A stretch of DNA of 64,000 nucleotides from Sphingosinicella sp041916975 (GCF_041916975.1 NZ_JAYRYK010000001.1:3906001-3970000); one strand, 5' to 3'; positions 16,511-27,492 are shown, numbered from the stretch's first letter. The notes: a model not told the origin generated them from the letters alone. A program made the numbers and translations.

Positions 16511-17494
16511 ATGACTATACCGGCCGTTCAACGGCGAACCAAAGATCAACATTTTGTTCCGCGTCTCCATCTCCAGTATTTTTGTGGCGAATCTCCAAAG
16601 AATATGATCTGGACGTATAGTAAGCGCCGTGAAAAGGCGCGGCCGTCTCGGATCGAGGAAACGGGTTTCCAAAGGAATTATTATTCGATCCGTACCGATG
16701 AGGGATTCTATCATGATGGCATAGACGCCCTGCTGGGTCAGATCGAGAACAAGGCGGCGAAACCCTATCGGCAGCTGCTAACCGGGGAGATTCCGGAGGG
16801 GCAATTACGTGCCGACTTTGCCGTTTTTGTGGCGACCTGCTATTCGCGATCACCGGCTCTTATTCGAGCCTATGCGGAGGCGGCGGCAAGGTCGGCGCAG
16901 CTTCAGTTACGGATGAGTGTCCAAACTCGCGAACGCTTTGATCGCCTCGCCGATGCGATGGAACGCGATACCGGCGTGACTATCAAAGACCGCGGTGAGG
17001 TCTTTGCTTTCATCAATGATCCGTCACGTTACACGCTCGGAATAAGCGAGAAGCGCGGTTTGCGAGCGGTTGCCATTGCAGATGATCTGGCCCCGCTTTT
17101 CTATGAGCGCAGCTGGATCATCGCCGAGGCGCACGAAGCGAGGTTCATTACTTCCGACAATCCAGTGTGCCGCTGGGCGCCGCAGGAAGCAATTCACCCC
17201 GTCTATGGCGACGGCGGGTTTAAGAACATCCGAGCACAAGTCAGCTTCCCTCTCTCGCCCACAAGGATGCTCGTCATCGCGGGCGTGCCGCAGGATGAAA
17301 GGGTGTTTTCGATCAGTGACGCCGACGTGTGGAATTTCAACCGCATGCGCGCGTCTCAGGCCGAAGATTTGCTCTTCGCAGATCGGAAGGATGATCGGAT
17401 CAGCGTGCTCGCGCGGGAATTCAAAGACGAACGTCCACGCATGACGGTTGATCACGATTATGCGCGCGATATCGAAGTTAACCTAACACGCTAA
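16511..17494 (+). CDS. DUF4238 domain protein
   Basis: A 327-residue cytosolic protein. The N-terminus has the DUF4238 signature DQHFVPRLHLQYFC (about 12-25) and the central part has FITSDNPVCRW (about 214-224). Function of the family is unknown. Composition and codon use are less GC-biased than in gcrA and phaC on either side, and the gene is preceded by a long spacer, so it is likely an acquired single-gene insert. DUF4238 genes are often found singly in accessory regions; a defence role is possible but nothing here shows it. Confidence 0.8.
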   Translation: MTIPAVQRRTKDQHFVPRLHLQYFCGESPKNMIWTYSKRREKARPSRIEETGFQRNYYSIRTDEGFYHDGIDALLGQIENKAAKPYRQLLTGEIPEGQLRADFAVFVATCYSRSPALIRAYAEAAARSAQLQLRMSVQTRERFDRLADAMERDTGVTIKDRGEVFAFINDPSRYTLGISEKRGLRAVAIADDLAPLFYERSWIIAEAHEARFITSDNPVCRWAPQEAIHPVYGDGGFKNIRAQVSFPLSPTRMLVIAGVPQDERVFSISDADVWNFNRMRASQAEDLLFADRKDDRISVLAREFKDERPRMTVDHDYARDIEVNLTR

Positions 17495-17537
17495 AGCTTA
17501 CCTCATTACTCACCGAATGTTGCCAAGCCACTCCCCC

Positions 17538-19310
17538 TTACCCAACCCGCTCCCGCACATAGCGCCCCGGCGCGTCCTCGATCACCTTGAGCGTGCCGCC
17601 TTTGGCGCCCTTGCCGGGGGTGCGGGCGGGGATTTCCTTGCCGGACTGGGCGGTGAGCCATTTGATCCAGTCGGGCCACCAGCTTCCGGGGTGTTCGGTG
17701 GCGGTGGCGGCGAAGTCTTCGAAACGCTCGGGGAGCGTGTCGTTGGTCCAGTGCTGGTACTTCTTCGCGTCGGGCGGGTTGACGACGCCCGCGATGTGGC
17801 CGCTGCCCGCGAGGACGAAACGAACCGGTCCGGCGAAGTGCTGGGTGAGTTTGTAGGAGGATCGGGCAGGGGCGATGTGGTCTTCCTTGCCGCCCTGGAT
17901 ATAGACCGGCGTGTCTACCTTGGTGAGATCGATGGGCGTGCCGTCGATGACGATGGCGCCGGGCTTGATCATGCGGTTGTCGCGGTAGAGGCCTTCCAGA
18001 TACTCGGCGTGCCATTTGGCGGGGACGTTCGTCGCGTCCGAGTTCCAGTAAAGCAGGTCGAAGGGGAAATAATCCTTCCCCAGCAGGTAGTTGTTGACGA
18101 CGTAGTTCCAGATGAGGTCGTTCGCGCGGAGCATGTTGAACGTGGTCGCCATGTAGCGGCCGTCCAGATAGCCCTTGCTTTCCGACAGTTCCTTCACCGC
18201 CTTCAGGTGGTCCTCGTCCACGAACACGCCGAGTTCGCCACATTCGGAAAAATCGACCTGCGCGGTGAAGAACGTCGCCGTCTTCACCTTCTCCGCCTCG
18301 CCCCGCGCTGCCAGGAAGGCGAGCGTCATCGCGAGCGTGGTGCCCGCGACGCAGTAGCCGATGGTGTGCGTGGACTTGACGCCGAGGCCCTTCAGCACCG
18401 CATCGATCGCGGTGGTGAAGCCTTCTTCGATGTAGGTCGCGGTGGTCGCGTCCGCGATGCTCTCGTCGGCGTTCTTCCACGACACGACGAACACGGTGAG
18501 ACCCTGCGCCACCGCCCAGCGGATGAAGCTTTTATCCGGCGTGAGATCGAGGATGTAGAACTTGTTGATCCACGGCGGGAAGATGAGGAGCGGCGTTTCG
18601 TAAACGTTCGCCGTGCTCGGCGAATACTGGATGAGCTGGAACATCCGGTTTTCGAACACGACCTTGCCGGGGGTGACGGCGACGTTGCGGCCGACCTCGA
18701 ACGCCTTCTCGTCGGTCATCGTCATGCGGCCGCGCTGAAGATCGTCGAGCAGGTGCTGCGTGCCCTTCAGCAGGTTCTCGCCCTTGCTCTCCACGGTGGC
18801 CTTCAGCACCTCCGGGTTGGTGAGCACGTAGTTGGAGGGGGAGAGCGCATCGATGAACTGGCGCGTGTAGAAGATCGCCTTCTGCCGCTCCTTGTCTTCA
18901 AGCCCGTCGAGCCCGCCAACGAGCTGGAGGATATACTGGCTGGCAAGGAGGTAGGACGATTTCAGGAAATCGAAGGCGGGCATTTCAGACCACGCCTGCC
19001 CCTTGAAGCGCTTGTCGGCGGGAAGCTTCGGGGGCTGCACCTCGCCGGGCGTGGCGAAGGCCTGCCAGAGTGTCATCGCATCTCGCCAGTAATCCGCCTG
19101 AAGCTGGGCAAGGCGGGCCGGATCGGTCATCGCCGCGGTCGCCATCTTGCTCCACGTCTCGACAAGGCCGAGCGGATCGGGGCCGAGAACGACGCCGTCC
19201 GTCGCCTCTTTTGCGAGGAATTCCATCATCATCTGCTGCATCTTGCCCGCAAGCCAGGTCCAGCGCTGGACGTGCTCGGCAAGACCTTCAATGTCGGCGG
19301 CGGCAACCAT
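17538..19310 (-). CDS. phaC: Class I poly(3-hydroxyalkanoate) synthase
   Basis: A 590-residue PHA polymerase that links 3-hydroxyacyl-CoA into storage granules. The alpha/beta hydrolase core holds the lipase-box variant GYCVAGTT with the catalytic Cys, and the C-terminal GSGHIAGVVNPP with the catalytic His; PWINKFYILDLTP and WHAEYLEGLY are class I signatures. ATG 19310 is selected because GGGGAG sits at the right distance; 18 further codons upstream look non-coding. No phaA, phaB or phasin gene is adjacent. It is divergent from the aminotransferase gene at 19441. Confidence 0.95.
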   Translation of the reverse strand: MVAAADIEGLAEHVQRWTWLAGKMQQMMMEFLAKEATDGVVLGPDPLGLVETWSKMATAAMTDPARLAQLQADYWRDAMTLWQAFATPGEVQPPKLPADKRFKGQAWSEMPAFDFLKSSYLLASQYILQLVGGLDGLEDKERQKAIFYTRQFIDALSPSNYVLTNPEVLKATVESKGENLLKGTQHLLDDLQRGRMTMTDEKAFEVGRNVAVTPGKVVFENRMFQLIQYSPSTANVYETPLLIFPPWINKFYILDLTPDKSFIRWAVAQGLTVFVVSWKNADESIADATTATYIEEGFTTAIDAVLKGLGVKSTHTIGYCVAGTTLAMTLAFLAARGEAEKVKTATFFTAQVDFSECGELGVFVDEDHLKAVKELSESKGYLDGRYMATTFNMLRANDLIWNYVVNNYLLGKDYFPFDLLYWNSDATNVPAKWHAEYLEGLYRDNRMIKPGAIVIDGTPIDLTKVDTPVYIQGGKEDHIAPARSSYKLTQHFAGPVRFVLAGSGHIAGVVNPPDAKKYQHWTNDTLPERFEDFAATATEHPGSWWPDWIKWLTAQSGKEIPARTPGKGAKGGTLKVIEDAPGRYVRERVG

Positions 19311-19440
19311 GACGATCTCCCCGGGAGCAGCAACTGAAGCCGACGATAAACAAGCGCTCGCCAAGCGCCAAGGGCGGTCGCTATAACGGCGCCGCCGCGA
19401 TCCAGCGGCCCATACACGGGAAAGACCCGAAGAGGAGACA

Positions 19441-20655
<1,215 letters not shown>

Positions 20656-20692
20656 GCGCCTGTCGGAATGTCTTGAGAATCGGGGTTAAGCA

Positions 20693-21985
20693 GTGAACTC
20701 TCCCTTGCGCATCGCGCTTGCCGGGCTCGGTACGGTCGGCGCCGGCGTTGTCAAACTTCTGGATGAAAACCGCGACCTCATCGCACGCCGCGCCGGGCGG
20801 CCGATCGAGATCGTCGCGGTTTCGGCGCGGGACCGCTCGCGTGACCGGGGTGTCGATCTTGGCCGGTTCGAGTGGGTGGACGATACTTCGTCGCTCGCCG
20901 AGCGGGACAATGTCGATGTCGTCGTCGAGCTGATCGGCGGGTCGGATGGGCCTGCCGTGGCGCTGGTGCGCGAGGCGATCAGCCGGGGCAAGGGTGTCGT
21001 CACCGCGAACAAGGCGATGATCGCGCATCACGGTCTCGAACTCGCGGCCGCCGCCGAGAAGGCGGGGACACCACTCAAATATGAAGCGGCGGTGGCGGGC
21101 GGCATCCCGATCATCAAGGCGATCCGCGAAGGCGCGGCGGCGAACCGCATCGACCGCGTCTACGGCATCCTGAACGGCACATGTAACTACATCCTCACCG
21201 AGATGGAGGAGAAGGGCGCGGCGTTCGCCGATGTGCTCGGCGAGGCGCAGCGGCTGGGCTATGCAGAGGCCGATCCCACCTTCGACATCGACGGCATCGA
21301 CGCCGCGCACAAGCTCGCCATTCTCGCGAGCCTCGCCTTCGGCAGCGAGATCGATTTCGCGAGCGTCCGCACAACGGGCATCCGCGCCGTTGCGGCGACG
21401 GATATCGCGCACGCCGCCGAGCTCGGCTTCCGCGTGCGTCTCGTCGGGGTTGCCGAGGTTGTGGGGGATCGTATCCACCAGCGCGTGCACCCGTGCCTCG
21501 TGCCGCTCGCCAATCCGCTCGCCAAGGTCACGGGTTCGCTGAACGCAGTGGTGGCGGAGGGTAATTTCGTCGGGCGGCTGTTCTTCGAAGGCCGCGGCGC
21601 GGGTGAGGGGCCGACGGCGAGCGCCGTCGTCGCCGACCTTATCGATATCGCGCGCGGCGAGGCGGGGCCCGCCTTTGCCATGCCTTCGCATCACCTCGAG
21701 CCGATCGGCGCGGGCGAGGCGGGGGACTGGCGCGGGCGCTATTACCTGCGCCTTTCGGTGGCGGACGAAACGGGCGTGCTTGCCGAACTCGCGGCGATGC
21801 TGCGCGACGCTGGCGTTTCGATCGACAGCCTGATTCAGCGCGGTCAGGCCGACGCGGGCGGTGTCTTCATCGCCATCGTTTCGCACGAAACCGACGAAAG
21901 TGCAGTCCGCAAAGCCATCGAGGCGATGCGCGCGAGCAGCAGCGTGCTCGGCGAGCCGATGCTGATGCATATTCTGGACTTTTGA
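20693..21985 (+). CDS. hom: Homoserine dehydrogenase
   Basis: A 430-residue NAD(P)-dependent enzyme of the aspartate pathway that reduces aspartate semialdehyde to homoserine for Thr and Met. N-terminal Rossmann GLGTVGAGV, the VTANKAMIAHHG segment, catalytic-domain YEAAVAGGIPIIKAIR and GILNGTCNYILTEME, and a C-terminal ACT domain (RGRYYLRLSVADETGVLAEL onward) are all present. The start codon is GTG. It lies in a run alaC-hom-glpX-recJ. Confidence 0.96.
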   Translation: MNSPLRIALAGLGTVGAGVVKLLDENRDLIARRAGRPIEIVAVSARDRSRDRGVDLGRFEWVDDTSSLAERDNVDVVVELIGGSDGPAVALVREAISRGKGVVTANKAMIAHHGLELAAAAEKAGTPLKYEAAVAGGIPIIKAIREGAAANRIDRVYGILNGTCNYILTEMEEKGAAFADVLGEAQRLGYAEADPTFDIDGIDAAHKLAILASLAFGSEIDFASVRTTGIRAVAATDIAHAAELGFRVRLVGVAEVVGDRIHQRVHPCLVPLANPLAKVTGSLNAVVAEGNFVGRLFFEGRGAGEGPTASAVVADLIDIARGEAGPAFAMPSHHLEPIGAGEAGDWRGRYYLRLSVADETGVLAELAAMLRDAGVSIDSLIQRGQADAGGVFIAIVSHETDESAVRKAIEAMRASSSVLGEPMLMHILDF

Positions 21986-22040
21986 GGCGAGGGGGCTACC
22001 AGCCTTTCCGCATGTTCGAATCAAGGGGAGTTCAAGGCCG

Positions 22041-23018
22041 ATGGTGAAACGCAGCGACGTGCTGGAGCGCGTGCTCGTTCTGGAAATGGTGCGCGTGACG
22101 GAATACGCGGCGATGGCGGCCTCGCACCTCGTGGGACGCGGCGACGAGAAGGCGGCGGACGCTGCCGCTGTCGATGCGATGCGCGATGCGCTGAATGAAC
22201 TCGCCTTCGACGGCACGATCGTGATCGGCGAGGGCGAGCGCGACGAAGCGCCGATGCTTTATATCGGCGAGAAGGTCGGCGCGGCGATCGGGACCGGCCC
22301 CAAGATCGACATCGCGCTCGATCCGCTGGAAGGCACGACGATCACCGCCAAGGCCGGGCCGAACGCGCTTGCCGTGCTCGCCATCGCCGAAGAGGGCTGC
22401 CTGCTGAACGCGCCCGACGTCTACATGGAAAAGCTCGCCATCGGGCCGGGTTACGCGAAGGACCTCGTCAGCCTCGACAAGAGCGTGACCGAGAACGTCG
22501 AGGCGCTTGCGAAGGCGAAAGGCGTGAAGCCCGCCGAGATCATCGCCTGCGTGCTCGATCGCCCGCGCCACGAGAAGCTGATCGCAGAACTGCGCACGAT
22601 CGGCTGCGGCGTCGTGCTGATCCCGGACGGCGACGTGGCGGGCGTGATCGCGGTGACGAACCCCGAGACGACGGTCGACATCTACCTCGGCCAGGGCGGC
22701 GCGCCGGAAGGCGTGCTCGCGGCGGCGGCGCTGCGCTGCGTCGGCGGCCAGATCCAGGGCCGGCTCGTGTTCCGCAACGACGACGAGCGCCTGCGCGCCG
22801 CGAAGTGGGGCATCACCGATCTCGACCGCATCTACGACACCGAGGACATGGCCAAGGGCGACGTGATCTTCGCCGCGACGGGCGTGACCGATGGTTCGCT
22901 GCTCGATGGCGTGAAGCGCCTGAAGGGCGGCCTCGTGACGACCGAATCGGTCGTGATGCGCGCGTCTTCGGGCACGGTCAGGTGGGTGCGTGGCGAGCAT
23001 CGCCGTTCCGAATCCTGA
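22041..23018 (+). CDS. glpX: Class II fructose-1,6-bisphosphatase
   Basis: A 325-residue GlpX phosphatase for gluconeogenesis. GTIVIGEGERDEAPML and IDIALDPLEGTTITA carry the metal-binding acidic residues, and CVLDRPRHEKLI and GGAPEGVLAAAALRC are family signatures. GGGGAG precedes the ATG. Its end overlaps the recJ start by 29 bases, and hom lies 55 bp upstream. Confidence 0.96.
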   Translation: MVKRSDVLERVLVLEMVRVTEYAAMAASHLVGRGDEKAADAAAVDAMRDALNELAFDGTIVIGEGERDEAPMLYIGEKVGAAIGTGPKIDIALDPLEGTTITAKAGPNALAVLAIAEEGCLLNAPDVYMEKLAIGPGYAKDLVSLDKSVTENVEALAKAKGVKPAEIIACVLDRPRHEKLIAELRTIGCGVVLIPDGDVAGVIAVTNPETTVDIYLGQGGAPEGVLAAAALRCVGGQIQGRLVFRNDDERLRAAKWGITDLDRIYDTEDMAKGDVIFAATGVTDGSLLDGVKRLKGGLVTTESVVMRASSGTVRWVRGEHRRSES

Positions 23019-24780
23019 CGCCTTCGTCTTCGGCGTCAGCCGCTCGATATCCGGGCGGCAATGGCGCTGGCGGGGCGGCCCGCCGGGTGACGCTGCCGAC
23101 GCGCTGAGGCTTGGCATCAGCGACGTGACCGCGCGCCTGTTCACGGCGCGCGGCGTGCGGGTGGAGGACATCGCTGCCCTCGCGCAGCCGACGATCCGCG
23201 ACCTGCTGCCCGACCCTTCGATCTTCCGCGACATGGACACGGCCGCCGCACGCATCGCCGACGCGGTGACGCGCGGCGAGGCCGTGGTGATCTTCGGCGA
23301 CTATGACGTGGACGGCGCGACGAGCGCGGCGGTGCTGATCCGTTTCATCCGCGCCGTGGGCGGCACGGTTTCACACTATATTCCCGACCGGCTTCTGGAA
23401 GGCTACGGCCCTTCTGCCGAGGCGCTGGTGGCGTTGAGGCAGGCCGGCGCGGACCTCGTCGTCTGCGTCGATTGCGGCACGCAGGGTTTCGAGGCGCTGG
23501 AGGCCGCGAAGGGTGCGGGGCTCGACGTGATCGTCGTCGATCACCACAAGGCCTCCACGCTGCTGCCGCCCGCCGTCGCAATCGTGAACCCCAACCGTAT
23601 CGACGAGGACGAAGGCGCCGCGTTCGGCCACCTTGCGGCTGTGGGTATGGCGTTTCTCGTGGCTGTGGCGGTGAACCGGGAGTTGCGCGTGCGCGGCTGG
23701 TTCTCGGGTCGGCCGGAGCCGAAGCTCACCGAACTGCTCGATCTTGTCGCGCTCGGCACGGTGGCGGACGTGGTGCCCTTGACCGGTCTCAACCGCGCCT
23801 ATGTCTCGCAGGGCCTCAAGGTGATGGCGACGCGGCGCAATGCAGGGCTCGCCGCACTGGCCGCTGCTGCCCGGCTGGAACGCGCGCCGCGGGCATCCGA
23901 CCTTGGCTTCGCGCTCGGGCCGCGCATCAACGCGGGCGGGCGCGTGGGACAAGCGGACCTCGGCGTGCGCCTGCTGACCGGGGAGGGCGATGAGCTCTCC
24001 GCGCTGGCGGGCGAGCTCAACCGGCTGAACGACGAGCGGCGCGCGATCGAGACGCTGGTGACCGAAGCCGCCATCGCCGCGTGCGAGCGCGCAGGCAACG
24101 CGCCGATTGCGGTGATCGCGGGAGATGGCTGGCATCCCGGTGTCATCGGCATCGCCGCGAGCCGCCTCAAGGATCGCTTCGGCGTGCCCGCGCTCGTGAT
24201 CGGTATCGACGAGGCGGGCACGGGCAAGGGTTCGGGGCGTTCGATCCCCGGCGTCGATCTCGGCGCGGCGGTGCTCGCGGCGCGCGACGCGGGGCTGATC
24301 AGTGCGGGCGGCGGTCATGCGATGGCGGCGGGCGTCACGGTGGCGCGCGAGCGGGTGGACGACCTCGCGCGTTTCCTCTGCGAACGGCTGGAGGGGGACG
24401 TGGCGCGTGCCCGCGCTGTCGACGCGCTCTCCTTTGATCTCGCGCTCGCGCCTGCGGGTGTTACGCCTGCGCTTGCCGAAGCGTTGGAGGCTGCCGGGCC
24501 TTATGGGGCTGGTTGGCCCGGCCCGCGCGTGGCGGCGGGGCCGGTTTCCGTGGTGAAGGCCGATATCGTCGGCACCGGCCATGTGCGTGTGATTCTGGCG
24601 GGCGCGGACGGTGCGCGCGTGAAGGCTGTCGCGTTCCGCAGTGTCGATACGCCGCTCGGCTCGGCGCTCATGCAGGCGGGCGGACGGCGGCTCTGGGTGT
24701 CGGGACGTGTCAGTCAGGATGATTGGGGATCGACCCCGCGCGCCGAACTCCACCTCGACGACGCGGCCTGGGCGGACTGA
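22990..24780 (+). CDS. recJ: Single-stranded-DNA-specific exonuclease RecJ
   Basis: A 596-residue 5'-3' exonuclease of recombination and mismatch repair. The DHH motifs are seen as FGDYDVDGATSAAVL, VCVDCGTQ and IVVDHHKAS, then the DHHA1 domain with GSGRSIPGVDL and SAGGGHAMAAGVTV, and a C-terminal OB domain. Start is GTG 22990 inside the end of glpX. Length is typical. Confidence 0.95.
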   Translation: MASIAVPNPDAFVFGVSRSISGRQWRWRGGPPGDAADALRLGISDVTARLFTARGVRVEDIAALAQPTIRDLLPDPSIFRDMDTAAARIADAVTRGEAVVIFGDYDVDGATSAAVLIRFIRAVGGTVSHYIPDRLLEGYGPSAEALVALRQAGADLVVCVDCGTQGFEALEAAKGAGLDVIVVDHHKASTLLPPAVAIVNPNRIDEDEGAAFGHLAAVGMAFLVAVAVNRELRVRGWFSGRPEPKLTELLDLVALGTVADVVPLTGLNRAYVSQGLKVMATRRNAGLAALAAAARLERAPRASDLGFALGPRINAGGRVGQADLGVRLLTGEGDELSALAGELNRLNDERRAIETLVTEAAIAACERAGNAPIAVIAGDGWHPGVIGIAASRLKDRFGVPALVIGIDEAGTGKGSGRSIPGVDLGAAVLAARDAGLISAGGGHAMAAGVTVARERVDDLARFLCERLEGDVARARAVDALSFDLALAPAGVTPALAEALEAAGPYGAGWPGPRVAAGPVSVVKADIVGTGHVRVILAGADGARVKAVAFRSVDTPLGSALMQAGGRRLWVSGRVSQDDWGSTPRAELHLDDAAWAD

Positions 24781-24884
24781 TCGATAAAATCAATCTGTCT
24801 GTCTCAAAAAAGTAATTTTGCCTTCGCTCCGGGCGTTGCTAAAGGGTCGCCATCCCCCAAGCAACCCACAGCAATGGAGCGTAC

Positions 24885-25448
24885 ATGTCCCTCGTTAATA
24901 CCCCCATTAAGCCGTTCAAAGCGCAGGCCTTCAAGCAGGGCAAGTTCGTCGAGGTGACGGACGCGGACGTGAAGGGCAAATGGTCGATCTTCTTCTTCTA
25001 CCCGGCCGACTTCACCTTCGTGTGCCCGACCGAGCTTGAAGACCTCGCCGACATCTACCCGACGCTCCAGAGCATCGGCGTCGAGGTGTATTCGGTCTCC
25101 ACCGACACGCACTTCTGCCACAAGGCGTGGCACGACACCTCGCCCGCAATCGGCAAGATCAACTACTACATGCTGGGCGACCAGAACCACGACATCTCGA
25201 ACAACTTCGAGATCCTTCGCGCAGGCGTCGGCCTCGCCGATCGCGGCACGTTCGTCGTCGATCCCGAGGGCACCATCCAGCTCGTCGAGATCACGCCGGA
25301 AGGCGTGGGCCGCAACGCCGCCGAGCTTTTGCGCAAGATCAAGGCGCTTCAGTACTGGGTGAGCCACCCGGGTGAAGTGTGCCCGGCGAAGTGGGAAGAG
25401 GGCGAGAAGACGCTCGCCCCGTCGCTCGACCTCGTCGGCAAGATCTAA
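24885..25448 (+). CDS. ahpC: Alkyl hydroperoxide reductase subunit C (peroxiredoxin)
   Basis: A 187-residue typical 2-Cys peroxiredoxin that reduces H2O2 and organic peroxides. The peroxidatic Cys lies in ADFTFVCPTELEDLAD and the resolving Cys in PGEVCPAKW. It is followed by ahpF after an 87-bp gap containing two stable hairpins. A 100-bp A+T-rich upstream region presumably holds the promoter; no clear OxyR site was identified. Confidence 0.97.
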   Translation: MSLVNTPIKPFKAQAFKQGKFVEVTDADVKGKWSIFFFYPADFTFVCPTELEDLADIYPTLQSIGVEVYSVSTDTHFCHKAWHDTSPAIGKINYYMLGDQNHDISNNFEILRAGVGLADRGTFVVDPEGTIQLVEITPEGVGRNAAELLRKIKALQYWVSHPGEVCPAKWEEGEKTLAPSLDLVGKI

Positions 25449-25450
25449 GG

Positions 25451-25503
25451 ACCCCTGGGTCGCAGGGGTCTCCCGGGGGCGGTTTCGCGCCGCCTCCGGG
25501 AGA
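25451..25503 (+). promoter_or_regulatory. Two abutting hairpins between ahpC and ahpF
   Basis: Hairpin one is ACCCCT/AGGGGT (25451-25469). Hairpin two is a 14-bp stem, 25469-25482 pairing with 25490-25503, with one G-U pair and a 7-base TTTCGCG loop. There is no U-tract directly after. The position suggests partial termination or stabilisation of the 3' end of an ahpC-only mRNA, so that AhpC is made in excess over AhpF. Confidence 0.55.
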
Positions 25504-25535
25504 TCGCGGCCACACTGAATTTTTTGGAGTGAACC

Positions 25536-27116
25536 ATGCTGGACGCCAATCTGAAGCAGCAGCTCGCCGCCTATCTGCAGAACATCACGCAGCCGATCGA
25601 GCTTGTGGCGTCGCTGGATGATGGCGCGAAATCGGTGGAGATGAACACGCTCCTCGAAGAGATTGCAGCGCTTTCGGACAAGGTGGGCGTCGTCCGCAAG
25701 GATGATGACAAGCGCAAGCCCAGCTTCATGATCCGCCGCGCCGGGACCGACATCGGCGTGCGCTTCGCGGGCCTTCCGATGGGGCATGAGTTCACGTCGC
25801 TGGTGCTGGCGCTGCTGCAGGTCGGCGGGCACCCGTCGAAAGCCGCGCAGGACGTGATTGAACAGGTGAAGGCGCTGGACGGCGACTTCGAGTTCGAAAC
25901 CTATTTCTCGCTGTCGTGCCAGAACTGCCCCGACGTTGTGCAGGCGCTGAACCTGATGGCGGTGCTGAACCCGCGCGTCAAGCACACGGCGATCGACGGC
26001 GCGCTCTTCAAGGGCGAGGTCGACGAACGCAAGGTGATGGCGGTGCCGACCGTGTTCCTGAACGGCGAGCCGTTCGCTTCCGGCCGCATGGAGCTGGAGC
26101 AGATCGTCGCGAAGATCGATACCGGTGCTGCGGCGCGCGCGGCGGAGAAGATCAAGGGCAAGGCGCCGTTCGATGTGCTCGTCGTCGGTGGTGGCCCCGG
26201 CGGTGCGGCTGCGGCGATTTATGCCGCGCGCAAGGGCATCCGCGTGGGTGTGGCGGCCGAGCGTTTCGGCGGGCAGGTGCTCGATACGATGGGGATCGAG
26301 AACTTCATCTCCGTGCAGCACACCGAAGGGCCGAAGCTCGCCGCGCAGCTCGAGCAGCACGTCAAAGAGTATGACGTCGACATCATGAACCTGCAGAAGG
26401 CCGAAAAGCTGATTCCGGCGCGCGTGCCGGGCGGGCTGCACGAGGTTCGGCTGGAGAACGGCGCATCGCTGAAGGCACGGACCGTGGTGCTCGCCACCGG
26501 CGCGCGCTGGCGGCAGATGAACGTGCCGGGCGAGAACGACTATCGCAACAAGGGCGTGGCTTACTGCCCGCACTGCGACGGGCCGCTGTTCAAGGGCAAG
26601 CGCGTGGCGGTGATCGGCGGCGGCAACTCGGGCGTGGAAGCCGCGATCGACCTCGCGGGGATCGTGGCGCACGTCACGCTGATCGAGTTCGACAGCCAGC
26701 TTCGTGCCGATGCTGTGCTGCAGCGCAAGCTCGCCAGCCTGCCGAACGTGAAGATCATCACGTCCGCGCTCACCACCGAAGTGCTGGGCGACGGCGAGAA
26801 GGTGACGGCGCTCACCTACAAGGACAGGAACAGCGACGATCTGCACCAGATCGAGCTGGAAGGCATCTTCGTGCAGATCGGCCTCGTGCCGAATACGGAG
26901 TGGCTTAAGGACGCAGTTGCGCTCTCGCCGCGCGGCGAGATCGAGGTCGATCATCGCGGTGAAACGAGCCAACCGGGCATCCTGGCGGCGGGCGATTGCA
27001 CGACCGTGCCCTACAAGCAGATCGTGATCGCGATGGGCGAAGGCTCGAAGGCGGCGCTCTCCGCGTTCGACTATCTGATCCGCACAGTGCCCGCCGAGGA
27101 AACTCAAGCGGCCTGA
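25536..27116 (+). CDS. ahpF: Alkyl hydroperoxide reductase subunit F
   Basis: A 526-residue flavoprotein that passes NAD(P)H electrons to AhpC. The N-terminal tandem thioredoxin-like domain has SLSCQNCPDVVQ (about residues 126-137). A FAD/NAD module follows with VVGGGPGGAAAAIYAARKG, the redox motif YCPHCDGP and the NAD site VIGGGNSGVEAAIDLAG, then GDCTTVPYKQIVIAMGEG. Length is normal. It is followed by tRNA-Glu. Confidence 0.97.
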   Translation: MLDANLKQQLAAYLQNITQPIELVASLDDGAKSVEMNTLLEEIAALSDKVGVVRKDDDKRKPSFMIRRAGTDIGVRFAGLPMGHEFTSLVLALLQVGGHPSKAAQDVIEQVKALDGDFEFETYFSLSCQNCPDVVQALNLMAVLNPRVKHTAIDGALFKGEVDERKVMAVPTVFLNGEPFASGRMELEQIVAKIDTGAAARAAEKIKGKAPFDVLVVGGGPGGAAAAIYAARKGIRVGVAAERFGGQVLDTMGIENFISVQHTEGPKLAAQLEQHVKEYDVDIMNLQKAEKLIPARVPGGLHEVRLENGASLKARTVVLATGARWRQMNVPGENDYRNKGVAYCPHCDGPLFKGKRVAVIGGGNSGVEAAIDLAGIVAHVTLIEFDSQLRADAVLQRKLASLPNVKIITSALTTEVLGDGEKVTALTYKDRNSDDLHQIELEGIFVQIGLVPNTEWLKDAVALSPRGEIEVDHRGETSQPGILAAGDCTTVPYKQIVIAMGEGSKAALSAFDYLIRTVPAEETQAA

Positions 27117-27177
27117 GCCTGCACATGCGGCTTGACCGGCCGGGGCGACCCCATTAGTGGGAGCGCCTCAGCCGCGC

Positions 27178-27253
27178 GGCCCCATCGTCTAGCGGTCTAG
27201 GACGTCGCCCTTTCACGGCGAAAACACGGGTTCGAGTCCCGTTGGGGTCACCA
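27178..27253 (+). tRNA. tRNA-Glu (anticodon TTC)
   Basis: A 76-base cloverleaf with acceptor GGCCCCA/TGGGGTC, the anticodon arm CGCCC-TTTCACG-like with TTC, the T-arm ACGGG TTCGAGT CCCGT, and encoded CCA at 27251-27253. A 6-bp hairpin (CCACGC-TTC-GCGTGG, 27251-27265) overlaps the CCA and may mark the 3' end of the primary transcript. Confidence 0.95.
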
Positions 27254-27492
27254 CGCTTCGCGTGGGTTGTGCGGAGAGAGATCGCCATATCCTCCCGATA
27301 TTGTTTGATGTTCCAGCCCTACGATGTGGGGCCTGGATAGGCGTTGCCGGAGTCGGCCGAATTTACAATCTCTTCGCTTGCTAACTGAAAATCATTCCTA
27401 ATAGCGGCGCAAAAGCTTGATTGTTTCGGCTATGGCACAATCGTTGCTTGTTTTGAAAGCGGACGACTATTCGTCCGACGGGGGGATCCCAC

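Noticed and set aside
17517..19337. 606-codon frame on the + strand opposite phaC
   Set aside because: Antisense shadow; low-complexity Arg/Val/Glu sequence and no recognisable motif, while phaC is complete.
24781..24884. OxyR site upstream of ahpC
   Set aside because: The A+T-rich stretch has no four-part ATAG-type spacing that I could line up.
24804..27107. 767-codon frame on the - strand opposite ahpC and ahpF
   Set aside because: Spans two verified genes and their hairpin spacer; composition is that of a codon-position shadow.
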